NCBI GenBank assembly: GCA_963755695.1
Contig: CAVWLB010000008.1
Span: 372,001-436,000 of the forward strand
Direction of reading: 5' to 3'
DNA: 64,000 nucleotides
DNA from: QHWT01 sp963755695
Lineage (GTDB): Bacteria; Acidobacteriota; Vicinamibacteria; Vicinamibacterales; 2-12-FULL-66-21
Shown: positions 27,204-35,466 of the stretch, in pieces
Position numbering within the stretch: position 1 is the first letter of the stretch
Layout of the letters: each line of letters starts with the position of its first letter
The notes under the pieces: model-generated
Seen by the model: only the letters and a program-made list of their open reading frames with translations
What the model was told of the DNA's origin: nothing
Database searches by the model: none
Position numbers and translations under genes: made by a program

Positions 27204-27656
27204 ATGAAGAAGACCTCTCTCTTACTTGCTCTCGCAGCATCGGCCTTGGCTGCCGGCTGTCTCGGTTTCGAACACAACAGCACGCTGACCGGACCCACTG
27301 ACGGAGGCGTCAATGCCCTGATGGGAACGTGGGCATCGGTGAGCGGCGTCCCGTCGCCATCGACCTGTACGGACTTCAAGTGGAGCGCAACGGAGCACAC
27401 GAACACGAGCGCGAAAGGATCGTTCAGCGCAACCTGCGCGAACGACTTGAAGGTGACGGGGACCGCGGAGGGAACGTTGAGCGGAGCGACCGTGAGCTGG
27501 AACGCCAGCGGAAACGGGAGCGCGGCGAATCAGCCGTTATGCACCTTCTCGCTGGCGGGGACGGCGGAACTCGGCGTCGACTCGATCCGGGTGCCGTATT
27601 CGGGCACGGTCTGTGCGGTTCCCGTCAGCGGCGTCGAAGTCCTGAAGAGAAGATAG
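27204..27656 (+). CDS. Small lipoprotein of unknown function
   Basis: 150 residues from the ATG at 27204; the open frame extends upstream through the repeat block but that part is not coding. Lipoprotein signal peptide with lipobox LAAGC (Cys19). The mature part is Ser/Thr/Gly-rich beta-type sequence with four Cys (STCTDF, ATCAND, PLCTF, GTVCAV) that could form two disulfides, and an opening MGTWASVSG like lipocalin-style sheets. No family recognised. Probably periplasmic, anchored to a membrane. Confidence 0.7.
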   Translation: MKKTSLLLALAASALAAGCLGFEHNSTLTGPTDGGVNALMGTWASVSGVPSPSTCTDFKWSATEHTNTSAKGSFSATCANDLKVTGTAEGTLSGATVSWNASGNGSAANQPLCTFSLAGTAELGVDSIRVPYSGTVCAVPVSGVEVLKRR

Positions 27657-27740
27657 ATACGGCCTGATTTGGTAGCCCAGCACGTCAGGCCTGCTCGTTC
27701 CTGACGTGTCTACGCTACGATGCCTGCTCGTCGATACTCG

Positions 27741-28757
27741 CTACCGTGCGAGCGCCAGATCTTCGGCGTTCTTCACGCCGTAAAACTCGAACCATGGACG
27801 CGCCGGCTTGAGCCGCTCGTTGACGTTCTCGATGTTCTTGACGCCTTCCGCCTCGAGCCACTGACGGAACGCCCCCGCGCCCTGCTTCGCATAGACCGGA
27901 ATGCCGTCCTTCCAGGTGGCGCGGCCGCATAGCACGCCCGAGAACGGAACCTTGGCGTTCCCCGCGAGCTCCAGCGTCTCGGAGAACTCGGCGTTGCTCA
28001 CCCCGGCAGACAGATAGATAAATGGCTTGGCCGCGACGTCCGCCGCGCGCTTGAATGCGTCGATCGCTTCCTTGGACGTGTAGACCTTGGTACCGCCGAA
28101 CGCCCGCGTGCCCTCGACATATTTCATGTTGATCGGGACCTCGACCTTCAGCACGTCCACCCCGTAGCGATCCTTGGCGAACTCCTTCATGCTGCCGATG
28201 ACGATCTCCGGCTTCCTCTTCGCGAACTCCGGGCCCTTTTCGTCAATCCCTTCCTGGTAGCCAACCAGCTCGAGGAAGTAGGGAATGTCGTTGGCCCGGC
28301 ACTCGTCACCGATTCGCTCGGCCCATGCATGCTTCTTGTCGTTGATCGCCTTGGGGTCGTCCGGCGTGTAGTAGAGCAGGATCTTGATGCAGTCGGCCCC
28401 CGCCTCTTTCAATCGCCGCACCGACCAGTCGTCCAGCAGATCGGGCAGCCGTCCCGGCGTGTTCGCGTCGTAACCGGTCTTCTCGTAGGCCATCAGCAGC
28501 CCGGCGTTTTTTGCGCGTCGCTTGCTGGCGGGGATACCCCACTCGGGATCGAGCAGAATCGCGCTCGCGTGCGGCGTGAGCACTTCGGTCACGAGCGACT
28601 TGAACTCTTCCAGGTCCTTGTCGGTGACATCCGCGCCGCGCTCTTTGGCCAGCGCCTTCTTCAGCGATCCGCGCTGATCCATCGCCGCCGCCGCAATGAC
28701 GCCGCGCGAATCCGAAACGGCCTTGAGGCCGGCCAGCTTGCCAGGTGTGATTTTCAC
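27741..28757 (-). CDS. Tagatose-1,6-bisphosphate aldolase-like class I aldolase (LacD family)
   Basis: 338 residues from the GTG at 28757, preceded by GAGGAG; the longer frame to 28898 runs through repeats. Sequence features: VIAAAAMDQRGSLKKAL, ILLDPEWGIPA, DCIKILLYYTPDD, VDVLKVEVPINMKYVEGT (Schiff-base Lys region), FIYLSAGVSNAEF and GVLCGRATWKDG, all typical of LacD. The reaction cleaves tagatose- or related ketose-1,6-bisphosphate to triose phosphates. No lac or tagatose genes are nearby, so the natural substrate may be another ketose bisphosphate or a sulfofructose-type sugar. Confidence 0.88.
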   Translation of the reverse strand: MKITPGKLAGLKAVSDSRGVIAAAAMDQRGSLKKALAKERGADVTDKDLEEFKSLVTEVLTPHASAILLDPEWGIPASKRRAKNAGLLMAYEKTGYDANTPGRLPDLLDDWSVRRLKEAGADCIKILLYYTPDDPKAINDKKHAWAERIGDECRANDIPYFLELVGYQEGIDEKGPEFAKRKPEIVIGSMKEFAKDRYGVDVLKVEVPINMKYVEGTRAFGGTKVYTSKEAIDAFKRAADVAAKPFIYLSAGVSNAEFSETLELAGNAKVPFSGVLCGRATWKDGIPVYAKQGAGAFRQWLEAEGVKNIENVNERLKPARPWFEFYGVKNAEDLALAR

Positions 28758-28856
28758 GTTCTCAACTCCTCGATGTCTGCAGCCTTCAATTGTATAACTT
28801 CGCATCCTTCGCGCAGATCTTTTAGAGAGCCTTTCATGCGGCGTCTCTGAGAGATC

Positions 28857-28881
28857 GGCACCTCTGAAGAGGTGCCCTACA
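28857..28881 (-). repeat. GTAGGGC palindromic repeat, copy 4
   Basis: Identical to copy 3: GGCACCTCTGAAGAGGTGCC then CTACA. In the spacer between the aldolase and thiI. Confidence 0.8.
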
Positions 28882-28900
28882 GACTTTTTCTGCTGCACGC

Positions 28901-28926
28901 GGCCGCCGCTAAAGAGGCGCCCTACA
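28901..28926 (-). repeat. GTAGGGC palindromic repeat, copy 5 (degenerate)
   Basis: GGCCGCCGCTAAAGAGGCGC followed by CCTACA; the left arm has drifted so the stem is imperfect. Twenty bases from copy 4 in the same orientation. Confidence 0.6.
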
Positions 28927-28937
28927 CGCTCAGGCCT

Positions 28938-30119
28938 TCACGCCAGGTCAGGCTGTTCTCCGGGAAAACGAAAACTCTCCTGCGCCGACGCTGTCATCGC
29001 CTGTTCGATCATCTCGTCGATCGGCAGCGCCGCCTCTGCGGCTTCGATCTCGGATCGTCGTGCCTTCGTCGCCGGATGCCGCGGTGTGAACAGCGTGCAG
29101 CAGTCCTGATCGGGGATGATCGAGATGGGATAGGTCCCGAGCCGCTGCGCTTCCGCGATGATCTCTTCCTTGTCCATGCCAATCAGCGGCCGCAACACCG
29201 GCAGCGTGGCCACACTGCCGATGGTCGAGAGATTTTCGAGCGTCTGCGAGGCCACCTGCCCGACCACCTCTCCGGTGACCAGCGCCTGCGCGCGATTCTC
29301 GCGGGCGATCCGCTCGGCGATCCTCAGCATCAACCGCCGATAGATGACCACCCGGAGCGGAGGCTGGACCGCCAGCACGACCCGCTGCTGGATGTCGCCA
29401 AATGGAACCAGGAACAGCCGTGAGTCGAACTGATATCGGGTCAGCAGACGCGCCAGCTCACGCGCCTTCTCCTGGGAGGCGCGCGAGAGAATCGGATAGC
29501 TGTGAAAGTGCACGAACAGCACACGGCAGCCACGGCGCATCATCCGCCACGCGGCAACCGGTGAATCGATCCCGCCCGACAGCAGGCACGCGACCCGGCC
29601 GCTCGCGCCAACCGGCAGTCCTCCAGCGCCGCGCTCCTTGCCGAACGAGTAGAACGCTTCGCTGGTCAGCGCTTCGACCTGAATCGTCAGCGCCGGTCGA
29701 TCCAGGTTCACCAGCCAATTGCGCGCCTCTTTGATCCGTCCTCCAACCTCGCGCTCGATCTGGGGGGATGTCAAGGGAAAGCGCTTATCAGCCCGCCGCG
29801 CCGATACGCGAAACGTTTCCGGATCGTCGGGCCCGAGGTCCTTCAGGATCTCCGCGGCGATCTCGTCGACGTCGAGGCGCGCGCGCCCCGCCCGCGAGAA
29901 GTTGCCGATGCCGAAAACGAGACCGAGCCGCTCGCGCACCGACTCCCAGGTCGCCGAAGGGCCGAGCACGACCTCGATTCGCCCCATCAGCACCCGCACT
30001 TCACGGACGTCGAGATCCGACACCGCTTGACGGATGTTCCGCACCAGCCGCGCGATGAACCACGGGCGATTCTTCCCTTTCAGCGCGATTTCCTGGTAGT
30101 GGACGACGACTGACTTCAT
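28938..30119 (-). CDS. thiI: tRNA 4-thiouridine synthase ThiI (without rhodanese domain)
   Basis: 393 residues from the ATG at 30119 (MKSVVVHYQEIALKGKNRPW); the frame extends upstream only through a word-repeat block. N-terminal ferredoxin-like and THUMP domains to about 165, then PP-loop ATPase with CLLSGGIDSPVAAWRMMRRG and GDIQQRVVLAVQ, and DQDCCTLFTPRHP near the end. Activates U8 of tRNA for sulfur insertion; a C-terminal rhodanese domain, present in E. coli, is absent as in many bacteria, so sulfur must come from elsewhere. Downstream of the squalene genes on the same strand. Confidence 0.93.
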   Translation of the reverse strand: MKSVVVHYQEIALKGKNRPWFIARLVRNIRQAVSDLDVREVRVLMGRIEVVLGPSATWESVRERLGLVFGIGNFSRAGRARLDVDEIAAEILKDLGPDDPETFRVSARRADKRFPLTSPQIEREVGGRIKEARNWLVNLDRPALTIQVEALTSEAFYSFGKERGAGGLPVGASGRVACLLSGGIDSPVAAWRMMRRGCRVLFVHFHSYPILSRASQEKARELARLLTRYQFDSRLFLVPFGDIQQRVVLAVQPPLRVVIYRRLMLRIAERIARENRAQALVTGEVVGQVASQTLENLSTIGSVATLPVLRPLIGMDKEEIIAEAQRLGTYPISIIPDQDCCTLFTPRHPATKARRSEIEAAEAALPIDEMIEQAMTASAQESFRFPGEQPDLA

Positions 30120-30202
30120 GGCTTCAGGCTTCGGGCTTCGGGCTTCAGGCTTCGGGCTTCGGGCTTCGGGCTTCGGGCTTCGGGCTTCAGGCTTCAGGCT
30201 CG
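30120..30202. repeat. Word-repeat block, CTTCGGG words
   Basis: About ten tandem CTTCGGG/CTTCAGG heptamers between hpnE and thiI. The open frame through it encodes the (S)PKPEAR repeat, which explains an apparent long N-terminal extension of ThiI. Confidence 0.9.
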
Positions 30203-30208
30203 CGTCAT

Positions 30209-31549
30209 TCATCGGCCGATGAGCGCTGCCTGCGCCGCCCGATGGCCCGCGAGTGCCGCGCTTTCGATGGTACCTGGCAGACCGGTGTCGATCCAATCGC
30301 CTGCGAGAAAGAGTCCGTCGACCGGAGTTTCCACTCCAGGACGTTGCGGCTGACCGGGTGCGAGCGAGAAAGTCGCGCGTTTCTCGCGAATCACGGTGCC
30401 GCGCCGAAGCAACGCATCGCGCGCGCCGGGAATCGATTCTGCCACCTCACGAGCGGCCAGCGTGACCAGCGCCTCGTTATCGAGATCGACGAGGCCGTCG
30501 GCGCCGCTCGACACCAGCGACAGATGCGAGGCGCGCTCGCCAAACGCCTGGCGCTTGTCGAACACCCACTGCATGGCGCGGCCGGGCAAACCGACGAACA
30601 CGTCCTCCATCACGGCACGGTCGTACCACAGGTTGACCGTCACGATCGGCTTCGACGTCATGCGTCCGGCCGCCGCAATCGTCGCATCCATGAGCGACGA
30701 CGAGCCGGTGAAGAGCTGGCCGAGCGAGAACCAGGGCACCGCCGCGACGACTCGGTTGACATCGATCGCCTCACCACGTACTTCGATCGCCACCACGCGA
30801 TGACCCTCGAGGCGCACTCGCGCGAGGGCATGAGTCCTCACCTCGCCGCCGCGACCCTCGATGTATCGCCGCGCCGGCACGGCATACATCTCGAGCAATG
30901 GCGCCGTGGGGAGCACCAGCGACGCGTCCCTGGGGTCGGGACCAAACATCAGCGCGAGCACGCGCAGGAACGGTGCCGCCGCGGCCTCGGTTGGAGACTG
31001 GTTCAGGGCGGCAACCGCCAGCGGCTCCCACAACCACTCGCGGAGACGTCCGTGCTGGCCGTAACGGGTCAGCCACTGCGACACCGTCTCATCGGCGATC
31101 GGCGACCGAACACCGTTCCGGCGCGCCCGCAGGAGCGGCCCGGCAAGCCGCAGTGCGCGGAACCGGTCGAGCAGCGGCAGCGCGTCCCAGTTCAGGATCG
31201 CCCCCAGCAGATGAAGCGGGGAAGGGAGCGCAGGACACTTGAGCACCGATCGCCGCCCGTCCGCATCGAGGTAGGGGACTTCGAGCGTCGGCTGCACGCG
31301 GACGTGCGCGTCCGCACCCACGCGGCGGAAGAAGACGAACGTCTCGTGGTAACACCCGAACAGGACGTGCTGCCCGTTGTCCACGAGCTCACCCGTCGCA
31401 CGATCGATGAATGCGGTCGCTCGGCCGCCAAGCTCGCCGCGGGCCTCGAGCACGAGCACGCGCCACCCCGCCTCGGCGAGCGCACTCGCGGCGGCAAGCC
31501 CGGCAACCCCGGCGCCGACGACCGCGATGTCATATTGAGAGCGGGTCAC
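30209..31549 (-). CDS. hpnE: Hydroxysqualene dehydroxylase HpnE
   Basis: 446-residue FAD-dependent amine-oxidase-fold protein. FAD-binding VVGAGVAGLAAASALAEAGW and VLEARGELGGRA at the N-terminus, FLAGDWIDTGLPGTIESAAL at the C-terminus. With HpnC and HpnD it completes the three-step bacterial route from farnesyl diphosphate to squalene, reducing hydroxysqualene. Gene order hpnC-hpnD-hpnE on one strand with short gaps indicates an operon. No squalene-hopene cyclase lies in the window, so the end product (hopanoid or other) is not shown here. Confidence 0.93.
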   Translation of the reverse strand: MTRSQYDIAVVGAGVAGLAAASALAEAGWRVLVLEARGELGGRATAFIDRATGELVDNGQHVLFGCYHETFVFFRRVGADAHVRVQPTLEVPYLDADGRRSVLKCPALPSPLHLLGAILNWDALPLLDRFRALRLAGPLLRARRNGVRSPIADETVSQWLTRYGQHGRLREWLWEPLAVAALNQSPTEAAAAPFLRVLALMFGPDPRDASLVLPTAPLLEMYAVPARRYIEGRGGEVRTHALARVRLEGHRVVAIEVRGEAIDVNRVVAAVPWFSLGQLFTGSSSLMDATIAAAGRMTSKPIVTVNLWYDRAVMEDVFVGLPGRAMQWVFDKRQAFGERASHLSLVSSGADGLVDLDNEALVTLAAREVAESIPGARDALLRRGTVIREKRATFSLAPGQPQRPGVETPVDGLFLAGDWIDTGLPGTIESAALAGHRAAQAALIGR

Positions 31550-31573
31550 TGCAGTTCAATCGATTCCTTCTCA

Positions 31574-32401
31574 TCAAAGGGCAGCTCTCACCCACTCGCG
31601 CGCGGCAATCAGCGCGCGCTCGGGACGGGGCACCCGGACTCTCCTCGTGAACACGTCGTAATCGGTGCGCTCGATCCGGCCGAGGATCGCGCGGTAGATG
31701 GCGCTCATGATCTCGGCGGCGACGAGGCGCCGGGCGTCTTCGCGCGGAAGCGCGGCCTTCGCACGCGCGTAGTACTCGCGTGCCCGCTGCGCCTGAAACG
31801 CCAGCAGGCGCTTGACCGCCGCGGACTGCACGCCGCGGCCGGCGCGGCCCGCTTCGACCTCGAGATCCTCCTCGCGGCATTCGTAGCGTGCGAAGTCCTC
31901 GAGCGGGATGTAGACCCGGCCCCGTGCGAGATCTTCCGGCACGTCGCGCAGAATGTTGGTCAGCTGGAGTGCAACGCCCAGATCTGTCGCATACTGCCGC
32001 GTGGCCTGGTTGCGGTACCCGAAAATCTCGACGCAGATCAAGCCGACAGCCGATGCGACGCGGATGCAGTATTCGTACAAGTCCGCGAACGTTGCATAGC
32101 GGTCGGTGCGCAGATCCATTTCCACGCCTTCGATCAGCTGATCGAAGGCCGAGCGCGGCAGCCGAAACTCGGAAATGAACGGCTGCAACGCTCGACCCTG
32201 CTCGGTTTTCGGCGGCGATCCGTCGAAGCATTGCGCCAGTTCCGTTCGCCAACGCGCCAGCTCTCCCGCTGCATCACCCTCCCCCGCCTCGTCCACCGCA
32301 TCGTCCACCGCCCGACAGAAGTCCCAGACCGCGACGATCGCGCGACGCTTCTGTGGGGGAAGCACCAGGAACGAGTAGTAGAAATTGGTGTCGCGAGGCA
32401 T
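31574..32401 (-). CDS. hpnD: Presqualene diphosphate synthase HpnD
   Basis: 275 residues. First Asp-rich motif in WDFCRAVDDAVDE and second in LQLTNILRDVPEDLARGRVY, as in squalene/phytoene synthases, with Mg-binding Asp residues in place. Joins two farnesyl diphosphates to presqualene diphosphate. It starts two bases from the stop of hpnC, so it is translationally linked. The extra frame on the opposite strand is a shadow. Confidence 0.93.
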   Translation of the reverse strand: MPRDTNFYYSFLVLPPQKRRAIVAVWDFCRAVDDAVDEAGEGDAAGELARWRTELAQCFDGSPPKTEQGRALQPFISEFRLPRSAFDQLIEGVEMDLRTDRYATFADLYEYCIRVASAVGLICVEIFGYRNQATRQYATDLGVALQLTNILRDVPEDLARGRVYIPLEDFARYECREEDLEVEAGRAGRGVQSAAVKRLLAFQAQRAREYYARAKAALPREDARRLVAAEIMSAIYRAILGRIERTDYDVFTRRVRVPRPERALIAAREWVRAAL

Positions 32402-32402
32402 T

Positions 32403-33368
32403 TCAATCGGCCTCGGGGCGTCGCCCGCCGCGTCGACCTGTCTCCCCGGACGCAGGCTGCGACGGTGGAAGCCCCGAAGCGGCGATGGCCGGGGGGTCGA
32501 TGGCGGCGGCAGCGCGCCACATCAGCAGTCGCCACAAGAACCACGGCGCGTCCGCTGTGGACAGCGTCGGCCGCTGGTTGAAGACGTCGAAACCCGATGA
32601 CTCGAGCTTGTCGAGGATGCGCGTGCCTCCCAGCCAGGTCGCGCGGAGCTCCCAGCGGAGCCGACCGCGCACGCCATCGCAGACCGAACGGCCTTCAGCG
32701 AACAGCGCGCGAGTGCGGCGCGAGACTTCGCCGAACGCGGCGCGCCATTCCGGCGTCAGGCGGCGGGCCTCGAGATCCGCTTCGCGCGCGCCCGCCGTCC
32801 GCCAGACATCCTCAGGCACGTAAAGGCGTCCCTTCCGCCAATCCACGTCGAGATCCTGCCAGAAGTTCGTCAGCTGAAGCGCCGTGCACACGGCGTCCGA
32901 CGCGGCGTCCATCGAGGGATTCTCGCGACCGGCGACCCGCAGCACGAGGCGACCAACAGGATTTGCCGAGCGGCGGCAATAATCGAGCACATTTGCCCAG
33001 GTCGCGTAGCGCGAGACGGTGACGTCCTGTGCAAACGCGCTGAGGAGGTCGTCGAGCAGCGACACCGGCAATCGGCACTCTGCGATCGTCTGGCGCAAGG
33101 CGACGAACACCTCGGCGTGTGGACAATCGTCCGTCGACCCACCGCGCGCCGCTCGGTGGAGCCGCTGACGCCAGGCGTCAAGATCTTCGAGGCGCGCAGT
33201 TGCCGGGCGCTGGCCCTCATCCGCCATGTCGTCGGCGATCCGGGCAAAGGCGTAGATGGCTGCGACGTGCGGCCGCATCCGGCGCGGCAGGAGACGGGAA
33301 GCGACAGGAAAGTTCTCGTAATGCTCGCGGGCGAAGCGCTCGCAGTAAGCGTACGCGTCGTTTACCAC
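32403..33368 (-). CDS. hpnC: Squalene synthase-like HpnC
   Basis: 321 residues, GTG start at 33368. Asp-rich motifs IYAFARIADDMADEG and TNFWQDLDVDWRKGRLYVPE. HpnC converts presqualene diphosphate to hydroxysqualene in the HpnCDE route. The start overlaps the end of the cobalamin adenosyltransferase gene by seven bases. The C-terminal roughly 35 residues are Pro/Arg-rich and not conserved in type. Confidence 0.92.
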   Translation of the reverse strand: MVNDAYAYCERFAREHYENFPVASRLLPRRMRPHVAAIYAFARIADDMADEGQRPATARLEDLDAWRQRLHRAARGGSTDDCPHAEVFVALRQTIAECRLPVSLLDDLLSAFAQDVTVSRYATWANVLDYCRRSANPVGRLVLRVAGRENPSMDAASDAVCTALQLTNFWQDLDVDWRKGRLYVPEDVWRTAGAREADLEARRLTPEWRAAFGEVSRRTRALFAEGRSVCDGVRGRLRWELRATWLGGTRILDKLESSGFDVFNQRPTLSTADAPWFLWRLLMWRAAAAIDPPAIAASGLPPSQPASGETGRRGGRRPEAD

Positions 33369-33913
33369 TCTGAATCTGCAATGCCCGCCCGGTGGTTCGC
33401 AGCGCGGGCCATCACGAACAACAGATCCGAGAGGCGATTGACGTAGGTCAGCAGCTCAGCCTCGAATGCCGCGCGGCCGCTGGATTGTTCGAGCGCCACC
33501 ATTGCGCGCTCGGCGCGGCGGCAGATTGTCCGCGCGACGTGGAGCGTCGCCCCAGCCGTCGACCCGCCAGCCAGGATGAAGCGGCGGAGCGGCGGCAGTG
33601 CCGCCTCGAGCGAGTCTATCCAGTGCTCGAGACGCGCGATATCGTCGGCGGAGACGGCGGCCTTGGTCACGCGTTCCGCAATGCGGTGCCCGGGATCCGC
33701 CAGCCGCGCGCCAATGGCAAACAGGTCGCGCTGGATGCGCTCGAGCATCGCCACCAGCTCCGCATCATCGGCCGACGCGCGCGCGAGACCAAGCCACGCA
33801 TTCAGCTCGTCGATCTCGCCGTACGTCGCCACGCGAGGATCGGACTTGGGCACGCGCGTACCGTCGAACAATCCGGTCTCACCGCCATCGCCGGTCCTGG
33901 TGTAAATTTTCAC
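33362..33913 (-). CDS. Cob(I)alamin adenosyltransferase, PduO type
   Basis: 183 residues from the GTG at 33913. Opens MKIYTRTGDGGETGLFDGTR, the ATP-binding signature of PduO enzymes, then YGEIDELNAWLGLA and ICRRAERAMVALEQ with the conserved Arg pair, and YVNRLSDLLFVMARAANH near the end. Makes adenosylcobalamin from cob(I)alamin and ATP. It overlaps hpnC by seven bases, so a housekeeping B12 gene appears to lead the squalene operon; the linkage is probably historical. A longer in-frame extension runs into a word-repeat block and is not coding. Confidence 0.93.
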   Translation of the reverse strand: MKIYTRTGDGGETGLFDGTRVPKSDPRVATYGEIDELNAWLGLARASADDAELVAMLERIQRDLFAIGARLADPGHRIAERVTKAAVSADDIARLEHWIDSLEAALPPLRRFILAGGSTAGATLHVARTICRRAERAMVALEQSSGRAAFEAELLTYVNRLSDLLFVMARAANHRAGIADSEW

Positions 33914-33940
33914 TCGTTGACGATTATAAAGAAGAATGCC

Positions 33941-34084
33941 GGGGGCCGCGGTTCGAGGGGCGAGGCCCTGGATCCGAGATCCGAGGTCCGAGGTCCGAGG
34001 TCCGAGGCCCGAGGTTCGAGGTCCGAGATCCGAGGTCCGAGGTCCGGGACCCGAGGTTCGAGGTCCAATGCCCGCGGTTGCGAG
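33941..34084. repeat. Word-repeat block, GAGGTCC words
   Basis: Tandem GAGGTCC, GAGATCC and GAGGTTC heptamers in the divergent spacer between the adenosyltransferase and mutY. Same word family as 5.0 and 56.5 kb; here only one orientation. Confidence 0.88.
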
Positions 34085-34759
34085 GTTCGACCAAGTCCCG
34101 CGGCAAGACAGAAATTCCGGCGGCGGCTGCTCGATTGGTATCAACGGAACGGGCGCGATCTTCCCTGGCGGCGGACCACCGATCCCTATCACATCCTGGT
34201 GTCCGAGGTGATGCTGCAGCAGACGCAGGTCGATCGCGTGCTGCCGAAATACGAGGAGTGGCTGGGAAAGTACCCCACGTTCGCGGCGCTCGCGGCGGCA
34301 CCGGAGGACGATGTCACCGAGACCTGGCGGCCGCTCGGCTACAACATCCGCCCCCGCCGGCTGCACGCGATTGCGCGGGAGTCGGTCGAGCGCTACGGCG
34401 GGTCGCTTCCTGCCGACGAGTCGACCCTGCGATCGTTCAAGGGCATCGGCGAATACACCGCGGGAGCGGTGCTCAGCTTCGCCTTCGGCCAGCGCGCGGC
34501 CATCCTCGACACCAACGTCGCTCGCGTGTTGTTTCGTGTCTTCGTCGGGCGCGGAAATCCCAAGTCGCACGCGATGAAACGTGCGCTCTGGGAAATCTCG
34601 CGCACGGTCCTGCCACACCGCCGCGTGTTCGACTTCAACCAGGCGCTGATGGATTTCGGGGCCACCCTGTGCGCCGCGCGCAAGCCCAAATGCCTGCTCT
34701 GTCCAATGCGCACGGATTGCGCGGCCTATCCCTACAATCCCGACAACGAACGCGCATGA
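34085..34759 (+). CDS. mutY: A/G-specific adenine glycosylase MutY (start uncertain)
   Basis: Removes adenine opposite 8-oxoguanine. From about 34109 the protein reads RQKFRRRLLDWYQRNGRDLP, then SEVMLQQTQVDRVLPKYEEW with the catalytic Glu, helix-hairpin-helix FKGIGEYTAGAV, catalytic Asp in ILDTNVARVLFRVF, and a CX6CX2CX5C iron-sulfur site. The protein ends soon after the cluster, so the C-terminal 8-oxoG-sensing domain is missing. No ATG, GTG or TTG exists in this frame between the repeat block and the first conserved residue; an ATG at 34068 is one base out of frame, suggesting an indel. The stop overlaps mutT. Confidence 0.88.
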   Translation, partial: VRPSPAARQKFRRRLLDWYQRNGRDLPWRRTTDPYHILVSEVMLQQTQVDRVLPKYEEWLGKYPTFAALAAAPEDDVTETWRPLGYNIRPRRLHAIARESVERYGGSLPADESTLRSFKGIGEYTAGAVLSFAFGQRAAILDTNVARVLFRVFVGRGNPKSHAMKRALWEISRTVLPHRRVFDFNQALMDFGATLCAARKPKCLLCPMRTDCAAYPYNPDNERA

Positions 34760-35140
34760 CGCGGCTCGTCGTCACCGCGGCCGTCATCGAAGAGCGTGGC
34801 CGATACCTGGTCACGCGTCGCCAGCAAGGCGTCCACCTGGAGGGCTATTGGGAGTTCCCTGGTGGCAAGTGCGAACCCGGTGAGCCGCTCGACGCGTGCC
34901 TCCGGCGCGAGCTGGTCGAAGAGCTCGGGTGCGACGCCACCATCGGCGAGGAACTGCTCGCCGTTACGCACGAGTACCCCGAACGAGCAGCTCGAGCTCC
35001 ACTTCGTCGAGTGCCGCCTGACGAGCGAACCAACGCCGCTGCTCGGGCAGGACATGCGCTGGGTCGCGCGGAACGAATTGCCCTCGCTGCAGTTCCCACC
35101 AGCTGACGATGAATTGATTGCGCTGCTGACGACGCGTTAG
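34756..35140 (+). CDS. mutT: MutT-like 8-oxo-dGTP diphosphatase, one frameshift
   Basis: Starts at the ATG overlapping the mutY stop (ATGA). Reads MTRLVVTAAVIEERGRYLVT, then Nudix box GGKCEPGEPLDACLRRELVE with ELGC. After HEYP at about 34980 the frame changes; the next frame gives NEQLELHFVECRLTSEPTPL and ends RNELPSLQFPPADDELIALL at 35140, the normal MutT end. One extra base in ACCCCGAACG explains the shift. MutY plus MutT form two thirds of the GO oxidative-damage system and here one operon. Product about 127 residues when repaired. Confidence 0.82.
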
Positions 35141-35149
35141 CGACGCGTG

Positions 35150-35455
35150 TGACGAAAACGGTTTCACGCAATGGCGCAGAAGGGCGCAGAAGGGATGCCT
35201 CGTGAGACCGTTGCGCCCTGCGCCGCCGCGCAGCGGCGGGTGGAGGAACAGAACGCACCAGATCAAAACGCCAGAGGATCAAGCGGCGCTTTGATCTGGT
35301 GCGTTCTGTTCCTCCACCTTGGCCCGGCTTCGCCGGGCCCGCAGGGCGACCAGAGCCAAACGTCGCTTAACCGGTTCAGGCGGCGAAATACGAAGTGAAC
35401 CGACTGCCTTTGCCCTTTTGCGCCTTGGCGCCTTTGCGTGAGGTTCTTCGTGACA
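35150..35455. repeat. MITE-like element with nested inverted repeats
   Basis: Fills the convergent spacer between mutT and ygfZ. The outer ends (TTTCACGCAATGGCGCAGAA; reverse complement of CTTGGCGCCTTTGCGTGAGG) are imperfect inverted repeats. Nested inside, 35239-35272 and 35285-35318 are 34-base inverted arms with a single mismatch, around a 12-base loop. No open frame or T-run. Related ends occur at 23.74-23.95 kb. Confidence 0.7.
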
Positions 35456-35466
35456 GGCAGCGCGAG

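Noticed and set aside
30120..30296. N-terminal extension of ThiI with an SPKPEAR repeat
   Set aside because: It is the translation of a CTTCGGG word block; the family start MKSVVVHYQ lies at 30119.
30242..32581. 779-codon plus-strand frame
   Set aside because: Complement of hpnE and hpnD, both clearly real; low-complexity Arg-rich product without a domain.
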